Part shown: piece by piece, positions 5,562 through 10,726 of the stretch
Position numbering within the stretch: position 1 is the stretch's first letter
Layout: every line of letters begins with the position of its first letter
Position numbers and translations under genes: made by a program
Assembly (NCBI RefSeq): GCF_937900395.1
Contig: NZ_CALCDX010000121.1
Span: forward strand, 1 to 10,726
Direction of reading: 5' to 3'
Source: an uncultured Caulobacter sp.
GTDB taxonomy: Bacteria > Pseudomonadota > Alphaproteobacteria > Caulobacterales > Caulobacteraceae
Length of the DNA stretch: 10,726 nt
Notes under the pieces: generated by a model
What the model saw: only the letters and a program-made list of their open reading frames with translations
What the model was told of the DNA's origin: nothing
Databases searched by the model: none

Positions 5562-6845
5562 TCAGCTTGTCTTGCGGAACCGCGCGGCGAAGAAGCCGTC
5601 CTGGCCGCCGTCAAGCTGGTGCGGCAGCAGGCGCAGCGTGCCGCGCGCGGTCAGGCTGGCCCCCGGCGCGCCGCCTTCGCCGGGCTGGATCGGGTCCAGG
5701 GCCATGTCGGGGCGGCGGGCGAGGAAGGCCTCGACCTGGGCCTCGCCTTCTTCGGGCTCCAGCGAGCAGACGCAGTAGACGAGGCGCCCGCCGGGCTTGA
5801 GGCGGCCCGCGGCGCTGTCCAGGATGCGAGCCTGGACCCCCGCGAGGCTGGCGACGTCGCCGGGGCGGGCGGCCCACAGCACGTCCGGATGGCGACGGAA
5901 GGTGCCGGTGGCGCTGCAGGGGGCGTCCAGCAGGATGGCGTCGAAGGTCCGCGTGTCCTCCCACGTCGCGCCGTCGGCGGCCACGACCTCGGCTTGGAGC
6001 CCGGTGCGGACCAGGTTCTCCTCCAGGCGCTTGAGGCGCGCGGCCGAGCGGTCGAGGGCGACCACGCTCGCCCCGGCGGCCGCCAGTTGCAGGGTCTTGC
6101 CGCCGGGCGCGGCGCAGAGGTCGAGCACGGCCTCGCCGGCCTTGACGTCCAGCAGGCGGGCGGGGACGGCGGCGGCGGCGTCCTGCACCCACCAGCTTCC
6201 ATCCTCGAAGCCCGGCCAGGCGGCGACGTCGCCCTTGCGGCGCAGGCGCAGGGAGCCGCCGGGCAGGATCTCGCCTTCGAGGGCCTCAGCCAGGGCGGCC
6301 GCGTCGGCGCCGGGCTTGAGGGACAGGTCGGTGGCGGGCTCCAAGGCGATCTGGGCGGCGATCTGGCGGGCCGTGGCCTCGCCGAACGCGGCGACCCAGC
6401 GCGAATACAGCCAGGGCGGGGCCAGCAGGGTCGGGTCGTTGCTGGGCGGGGCGTCGCGCAGCAGGCCGCGCAGCACGGCGTTGACCAGGCCCTTGAACGG
6501 GCGGCTGGCCTTGTTGGCGCCGGCCAGCTCGACCGAGGTCGCGACGGCGGCGAAGGCCGGGACCTCCAGGTGGAAGGCCTGGGCCGCGCCGAGGCGCAGC
6601 AGGTGCATGACCCGGTCTGGCGGGGCCTTCTGCAGGCGGGCGGCCAGGGCGCGGTCGATGGGGCCGAGGTGGCGGAGCACCGCCATGGCCAGGGCGCGGG
6701 CGAAGGCCCGCTCGCGCGGTTCGAGGAAGCGGAAACCGTTGGCCGAGGCGGCTTCGTCGAGGCCGCCGCGCCGCGACAGGGCCGCGTCGATCAGGGTCAG
6801 GGCGGCCTCCCGGGCGGGGAGGCCGTCGTTCAGTTCTTGAGTCAC
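5562..6845 (-). CDS. rsmB: 16S rRNA (cytosine-967-C5)-methyltransferase RsmB/Sun
   Basis: This SAM-dependent enzyme makes m5C at position 967 (E. coli numbering) of 16S rRNA. The 427-residue protein has an N-terminal NusB-like RNA-binding domain (about 10-135, with ARALAMAVLRHLGPID and VNAVLRGLLR) and a C-terminal Rossmann methyltransferase domain. Motif I is LDLCAAPGGKT (241-251). Motif IV DAPCSATGTFRRHPD (307-321) holds C310, and motif VI VYCVCSLEPEEGE (356-368) holds C360; these are the two cysteines needed for release and catalysis in this family. The length is typical. The start is a GTG at 6845 preceded by gaggcg. It is 57 nt downstream of the small oxidase-like gene and 85 nt upstream of rpe, all on the same strand. 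SAM binding and both cysteines are intact, so the enzyme should be active. Confidence 0.95.
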   Translation of the reverse strand: MTQELNDGLPAREAALTLIDAALSRRGGLDEAASANGFRFLEPRERAFARALAMAVLRHLGPIDRALAARLQKAPPDRVMHLLRLGAAQAFHLEVPAFAAVATSVELAGANKASRPFKGLVNAVLRGLLRDAPPSNDPTLLAPPWLYSRWVAAFGEATARQIAAQIALEPATDLSLKPGADAAALAEALEGEILPGGSLRLRRKGDVAAWPGFEDGSWWVQDAAAAVPARLLDVKAGEAVLDLCAAPGGKTLQLAAAGASVVALDRSAARLKRLEENLVRTGLQAEVVAADGATWEDTRTFDAILLDAPCSATGTFRRHPDVLWAARPGDVASLAGVQARILDSAAGRLKPGGRLVYCVCSLEPEEGEAQVEAFLARRPDMALDPIQPGEGGAPGASLTARGTLRLLPHQLDGGQDGFFAARFRKTS

Positions 6846-6902
6846 CGCCTCGCCGTGCCAAGAGGCGCGCCCGAGCGCAAGCGGATTCGACGCGGCTGGA
6901 CC

Positions 6903-7310
6903 CTAGGCGGTCTTCGCCAGGACGTGGAACAGGCCCCGGATCGCCGTGACGCCGAACACGAAGAAGCCCAGCACGACCAGCAGCGAGCCCGCCGCGATCA
7001 TCGGCTCGAACACCGCCGAGGGGCCCGCCTGGCCCAGATACATGAACAGGCCCGGGATCATCAGCAGCACGCCGAGGTTCGAGATGACGAAGTTCGCCGC
7101 CTTGACCTTGTTCGACACATCCTGCCCAAGGGTGGCGTAGAAGGTCCCCATCATCGCCAGGCTCAGCCAGCCCAGCAGATTGAGGTGCGCGTGGGCCGAG
7201 TAGGTGGCGTGGTTCTTGGTCATCCCCATGGCCAGGCCCCAGCTGACCCCGACCATGGCGTAGAAGGCGGCCGACGCGAAGAACGCGTGCGGCCAGCGGC
7301 TGCGGCTCAT
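6903..7310 (-). CDS. small membrane protein resembling a heme-copper oxidase subunit I fragment
   Basis: The 135-residue protein has four hydrophobic segments (about 8-29, 41-62, 70-92, 104-125). The stretch HAHLNLLGWLSLAMMGTFY (40-58), with H34, H40 and H42, resembles the helices of cytochrome c oxidase (cbb3/CcoN-type) or NO reductase large subunits, which are four times longer. It is therefore a stand-alone short relative, not an oxidase subunit in its own right; small proteins of this kind exist in alphaproteobacteria, without a role that I know. The histidines might bind heme, but this is inference. ATG 7310 follows a GAGG at 9 nt spacing, a good ribosome site. It heads the - strand gene group and is divergent from sdhAF4, another respiratory-chain-related gene. 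It could be a decayed subunit, but composition and the intact ribosome site argue for a real gene. Confidence 0.75.
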   Translation of the reverse strand: MSRSRWPHAFFASAAFYAMVGVSWGLAMGMTKNHATYSAHAHLNLLGWLSLAMMGTFYATLGQDVSNKVKAANFVISNLGVLLMIPGLFMYLGQAGPSAVFEPMIAAGSLLVVLGFFVFGVTAIRGLFHVLAKTA

Positions 7311-7407
7311 CTCTAATTACCTCGGTATTCGAACGTCGTTATCTTGGGGCCGGGGTTGAACAGCATGTGACTGGCGGCTTCAACCGTCATGATGTTAAAC
7401 CTTTGTC
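7311..7407. promoter_or_regulatory. divergent promoter region
   Basis: These 97 bases separate the - strand gene starting at 7310 from sdhAF4 starting at 7408, so promoters for both should lie here. The - strand carries caagataacgacgtt (7332-7346), which matches a motif upstream of the gene at 134. A perfect 7 bp inverted repeat (ggttgaa at 7354-7360, ttcaacc at 7379-7385) with 18 nt between the arms could be an operator. Composition is clearly lower in G/C than the flanks. I cannot assign -35/-10 boxes with confidence. Confidence 0.5.
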
Positions 7408-7629
7408 ATGTCTGATCTTCCCGCCGCTCCTTCCGATGCTCCCGAAGTTCCCGGAGCCGCGCCCGGCAAGGCTTTGAGCCCCGCCGCCCGCCGCGCCCTC
7501 GAGGAAGCCGCCGCCCGCCGCGCGGCCGAGGAAGCGTTGTCGCTCCCGCCCGAACAGGGCGGTCGCGAAGGCCCCGAGCCGACTCGCTTCGGCGACTGGG
7601 AAAAGAAGGGTGTGGCGGTCGACTTCTAG
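7408..7629 (+). CDS. succinate dehydrogenase assembly factor 4 (DUF1674)
   Basis: The 73-residue protein has a disordered Ala/Pro/Glu-rich N-terminal half and the conserved SDHAF4 C-terminal block GPEPTRFGDWEKKGVAVDF (55-73) ending exactly at the stop, as is usual for the family. SDHAF4 proteins bind the flavinated SdhA subunit of complex II, promote assembly and limit autoxidation; this one would act in the cytoplasm before SdhA meets SdhB. ATG 7408 is the only sensible start, with weak or no Shine-Dalgarno (a leaderless or short-leader mRNA is possible). It is divergent from the small oxidase-like gene and near rsmB, an arrangement I recall from other alphaproteobacteria. No sdh genes are in the window. 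Identity is firm from the C-terminal motif. Confidence 0.9.
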   Translation: MSDLPAAPSDAPEVPGAAPGKALSPAARRALEEAAARRAAEEALSLPPEQGGREGPEPTRFGDWEKKGVAVDF

Positions 7630-7767
7630 GCGCTCGTCCGGCTCTCACGCGAAGGCGCTGGACGCGGCCGACGCTCCCGCGCGACACTCCAGACCCGGAT
7701 CGCGGCGATTGATCTTGTCTTGGTCTGAAATCCAGAGTCGGCGGCGACTGGCGGATCGGACAGACTC

Positions 7768-10338
7768 ATGGCGCGCGATGGCTTCACAGGATTGACGGCG
7801 GCCGAGGCGGACCGACGTCTCGCCGAGTTTGGCGCCAACGCCCTGCCGCGCGTCGCTGGGCGGGGCCTGGCCCAGATCCTCGTCGACACCTTGCGGGAGC
7901 CGATGTTCCTGCTGCTGATCGGGGCCGCCGGTCTCTATCTGGTGCTGGGGGACCTGGGCGAGGGCCTGTTCCTGATGGCGGGCGCCGTGGCGACCATCGG
8001 ACTGGTGGTGCTGCAGGAGGCGCGCAGCGAGCGGGCGCTATCGGCCCTGCGCGATCTGTCCCAGCCCTATGCGCGGGCGGTGCGCGACGGGGTCGAGGTG
8101 CGGCTGGCGGCGCGGGATCTCGTTCCGGGCGACATCATCCTGGTCGGCGAGGGCGAGCGGCTGCCGGCCGACGGCGTGCTGGTCGGCGGCGACGTGCTGA
8201 GCGTCGATGAGTCGGCCCTGACCGGCGAGTCCGCCCCGGTTTCCAAGCGCGCCCTGATCGACGGGGAGGCGATCGACGCCGACGCCCAGCCTGGCGCCGA
8301 GGCCGGGCCCTATCTTTTCTCGGGCGCCTTGGTGGTGCGCGGCCAGGCCGTGGCCCAGGTCGAAAGAACGGGCGCGCAGACGGCGCTGGGCCGCATCGGG
8401 GTCTCGCTGGCCGCGATCGTTCATCAGCCGACGCCGCTGCAAAAGACCGCCGGGCGACTGGTGACGCTGCTGGGCGCGATGGCCATTGCTTTCTGCGCGG
8501 TCGTGGCCGTCGCCTATGGCCTGCTGCGCGGGGACTGGATCGGCGGCGTCCTGGCGGGCGTCACCGTCGCGATCGCGCTGATCCCCGAGGAATTCCCAAT
8601 GGTGCTGGCCGTCTTCCTGGCGCTGGGCGCCGGACGTCTGGCGCGGCGGAAGGTGCTGGTGCGACGCAGCGCGGTGATCGAGGCGTTGGGCGGCGCGTCG
8701 TTCCTGTGCGTCGACAAGACCGGCACCTTGACCGAGAACCGGATGCGCGTGGCGCGGGTCTGGACGCCGAACGAGGATTGGGCGGTCAGCGCCGACACCC
8801 CTCTATCCGGTCCGGCCCGTCATTGCCTGGGCGTGGCCGGCCTGGCCTGCGCGGTTCGTCCCGTCGATCCGATGGACAAGGCCGTGCGGGCGCTGCTGGA
8901 CGGCCCAGAGCCCGAGACGCCAGAGGCGCCCGAACGGACCTGGCCTTTGCGGCCCGAGCGCATGGCCATGGTCCAGGCCTGGCGCCAGCCCGACGGCCCG
9001 TGGCGCGTCGCCGCCAAGGGCGCCCCCGAGGCGATCTTCCGGCTATGCCGATTGCCGGAAGCCGAGATCGGCGACCTGGTCCCCGTCGTGGAGCGGTTCG
9101 CCCGCCAGGGGCTGCGCGTTCTCGGCGTGGCGTCCGGCATGACGGCGGGGCCGCTGCCCGACGTTCCAGAGGACATGCGCTTCACGTTCGAAGGGTTGGT
9201 CGGCTTCCTGGACCCCGTGCGCGAGGACGTTCCGGCGGCCCTGAAGGAGGCTCAAGCGGCGGGCATATCCGTGGTCATGATCACGGGCGATCATCCGGCC
9301 ACCGCCCTGGCGGTCGCCGAGACCGCCGGACTGGACGCTTCGGGCGGGGTGCTGATCGGCCCCGAGATTGCCGCGCTGGACGACGCGGCCTTGGCCGCGC
9401 GCCTGCGCCACACGCGCCTCTTCGCCCGCATCACGCCGGACCAGAAGCTGCGGATCGTTCAGGCCCTGAAGGCCGACGGTCAGGTCGTGGCCATGACCGG
9501 CGACGGCGTCAATGACGCGCCGGCCTTGGAGGCGGCCCATATCGGCATCGCCATGGGCCAGAAGGGAACCGACGTCGCGCGCGAGGCCGCCGACCTCGTC
9601 ATCCTGGATGACAGCTTCGCCTCGATCGTGGGCGGGGTGCGGCTGGGACGGCGGATCTTCGCGAACCTGCGCAAGGCGCTCGTCTATGTCACGGCCATCC
9701 ACGTCCCGATCGCCGGCGTGGCCCTCATTCCGATCGTTCTGGGCCTGCCGCCGCTGCTCTATCCGATGCACGTGGTGTTTCTGGAGCTGCTGATCGATCC
9801 TGTGTGCGCCATGGTGTTCGAAGCCGAGCCCGCTAGCGCGCACGCCATGCGGCATCCGCCGCGCCGACGGGACGAGCCGCTGTTCGGACCTCGCCAGGTG
9901 AGCCTGGCCCTGATGCAGGGGGCCGGCGTCCTGGCCGTCGTGCTGGGAATCTATGTCTGGGCGCTGGGCCATGCGCCGGAGAGCCAGGCGCGCGGCGCGG
10001 CCTTCCTGACCTTGGTGGCGGGCAATCTGGCCTTGGCCCTGGCCGACGCCTCGTCTTCGGGCGGCCGTCTGTTCGCGCCCCATCGCCGGATCTACTGGAC
10101 CATCACCGCCGCGGCGTCCGGCGCGCTGGCCCTGATCTTCGGCGTTCCGGGCCTCGCCGCCATCTTCAAGGTCGCGCCTCCGTCTCCGGGTCTGCTGTTC
10201 GGCGCCTTGGCGCTGGCGATGATCGGCGGCGGCTGGTTCGGGCTGGTTCGAGCGCTGCGCCGCCGTCCGCCGTTCACACCCCCGCGATCTCCGCGATCAC
10301 CTTCAGCGCCGCTTCGCGCGGATCGTTCGCCGCCGTGA
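7768..10338 (+). CDS. cation-transporting P-type ATPase (IPEEFP subgroup, substrate unknown)
   Basis: This 856-residue inner-membrane pump has all P-type core motifs: N-terminal cation-ATPase domain (GLTAAEADRRLAEFGANALP, 8-27), actuator loop TGES (152-155), phosphorylation site DKTGTLT with D316, nucleotide-domain KGAP (417-420), TGDHPAT (506-512) and hinge TGDGVNDAP (577-585). DPMDKAVR (367-374) fits P2-type (Ca2+/Na+ pump-like) enzymes. Helix 4 reads IPEEFP (272-277) instead of the IPEGLP of SERCA. Helices 5/6 read AIHVPIAG (643-650) and FLELLIDPVC (671-680), so the ion site is not that of a classical Ca2+ pump. No N-terminal heavy-metal domain is present. The start is ATG 7768, immediately preceded by GACTC, with a poor Shine-Dalgarno. 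The last 22 codons (Pro/Arg/Ser-rich tail) overlap pyrF on the other strand. Ca2+, Mg2+ or monovalent cations are all possible. Confidence 0.93.
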   Translation: MARDGFTGLTAAEADRRLAEFGANALPRVAGRGLAQILVDTLREPMFLLLIGAAGLYLVLGDLGEGLFLMAGAVATIGLVVLQEARSERALSALRDLSQPYARAVRDGVEVRLAARDLVPGDIILVGEGERLPADGVLVGGDVLSVDESALTGESAPVSKRALIDGEAIDADAQPGAEAGPYLFSGALVVRGQAVAQVERTGAQTALGRIGVSLAAIVHQPTPLQKTAGRLVTLLGAMAIAFCAVVAVAYGLLRGDWIGGVLAGVTVAIALIPEEFPMVLAVFLALGAGRLARRKVLVRRSAVIEALGGASFLCVDKTGTLTENRMRVARVWTPNEDWAVSADTPLSGPARHCLGVAGLACAVRPVDPMDKAVRALLDGPEPETPEAPERTWPLRPERMAMVQAWRQPDGPWRVAAKGAPEAIFRLCRLPEAEIGDLVPVVERFARQGLRVLGVASGMTAGPLPDVPEDMRFTFEGLVGFLDPVREDVPAALKEAQAAGISVVMITGDHPATALAVAETAGLDASGGVLIGPEIAALDDAALAARLRHTRLFARITPDQKLRIVQALKADGQVVAMTGDGVNDAPALEAAHIGIAMGQKGTDVAREAADLVILDDSFASIVGGVRLGRRIFANLRKALVYVTAIHVPIAGVALIPIVLGLPPLLYPMHVVFLELLIDPVCAMVFEAEPASAHAMRHPPRRRDEPLFGPRQVSLALMQGAGVLAVVLGIYVWALGHAPESQARGAAFLTLVAGNLALALADASSSGGRLFAPHRRIYWTITAAASGALALIFGVPGLAAIFKVAPPSPGLLFGALALAMIGGGWFGLVRALRRRPPFTPPRSPRSPSAPLRADRSPP

Positions 10339-10726
10339 TCGGGCGGCCGCAGACCAGGTGGCTGGCGCCGGCGCGGATGGCGGCCTCGGGGGTGGCGGCG
10401 CGGGCCTGGTCGTTCTTGGCCGACCAGAACGGGCGAACGCCGGGCGTCACGATCAGGAAGTCGGACTTCCCCGCCGTCTTGGCGATCTCGCGGGCGAGAC
10501 CGGCCTCGTGCGGCGAGGAGACGATGCCGTCGACGCCGCACTCGAGCGCCTGGCGCACGCGGCGCTCCACGAGGTCCCGGGCGCTGAAGGCGTAGCCCAT
10601 CTCGATCAGGTCGGCGTCGGTCAGGCTGGTCAGCACGGTGACCGCCAGGATCTTCAGCGACGAGGCGCCGCGCGCCTGCACCGCCGCCTTCATCACCTGG
10701 GGCTCGGCGTGGACGGTCAGGAGGTC
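10274..10726 (-). CDS. pyrF: orotidine 5'-phosphate decarboxylase, 5' end beyond the window
   Basis: This pyrimidine-pathway enzyme decarboxylates OMP to UMP in the cytosol. The C-terminal 150 residues are visible and the frame is open to the right edge, where it reads LLTVHAEPQVMKAAVQA; an internal GTG/ATG at 10696-10691 is therefore not the start. Diagnostic blocks are VHA followed by the M..A helix, a mid-barrel LTSLTDADL, GVDGIVSSPHEA, the phosphate-loop VTPGVRP, and ATPEAAIRAGASHLVCGRPIT near the C-terminus with the phosphate-binding GR. The catalytic DxKxxD region lies outside the window. It ends at TGA 10274 and overlaps the convergent ATPase gene by 65 bp. Sequence and length are as expected, so it is presumably intact. 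Confidence 0.95.
   Translation of the reverse strand, partial: DLLTVHAEPQVMKAAVQARGASSLKILAVTVLTSLTDADLIEMGYAFSARDLVERRVRQALECGVDGIVSSPHEAGLAREIAKTAGKSDFLIVTPGVRPFWSAKNDQARAATPEAAIRAGASHLVCGRPITAANDPREAALKVIAEIAGV

Noticed and set aside
5550..7316. 588-codon open frame on the + strand antisense to rsmB and the oxidase-like gene
   Set aside because: Antisense shadow in high-GC DNA: Gly/Ala/Arg-rich product with no motif, opposite well-supported genes.
10274..10696. pyrF as a complete 140-codon gene starting at the internal GTG/ATG near 10696
   Set aside because: The frame continues upstream with conserved pyrF sequence (LLTVHAEP) to the window edge, so the gene is cut by the window.

Overview
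The window is a piece of a high-GC alphaproteobacterial chromosome, most likely Caulobacter or a close relative in the Caulobacterales. Four things point there: the protein sequences and strong G/C third-position bias; the grouping of rsmB, rpe, a heparinase II/III-like gene and an SDHAF4 (DUF1674) gene; hairpin-rich intergenic repeats; and the sparse, intergenic-leaning GANTC sites expected of a CcrM-methylating host. The species call is inference.

Left part (1-1277): two small three-helix membrane proteins on the + strand that look like tandem paralogs. They are followed by about 460 bases without a gene that hold two separate inverted-repeat elements, one with 32 bp perfect arms (849-982) and one with 11 bp perfect terminal repeats (1029-1173). 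Next comes a lone KAP-family P-loop NTPase gene (1278-2732, +). Its base composition and codon use are clearly more A/T-rich than everything around it, and it looks like a horizontally acquired islet. It is the best candidate here for an accessory, possibly defence-related, function.

Middle part (2769-7310, - strand): five co-directional genes in the order small heme-copper-oxidase-subunit-I-like membrane protein, rsmB (16S rRNA m5C967 methyltransferase), rpe (ribulose-5-phosphate 3-epimerase), heparinase II/III-like protein, and a 99-residue protein of unknown function. The last three are separated by only 4 nt each and are probably translationally coupled. This looks like a housekeeping operon, with the KAP gene converging on its 3' end.

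Right part (7311-10726): a 97 bp divergent promoter region, then sdhAF4 (a succinate dehydrogenase flavinylation chaperone) and a large cation-transporting P-type ATPase on the + strand. The ATPase converges on and overlaps the 3' end of pyrF, which runs off the right edge of the window.

I see no rRNA, tRNA, CRISPR array, integrase, transposase or complete prophage module. Most of the window is ordinary core genome. The accessory interest is concentrated between about 820 and 2770.
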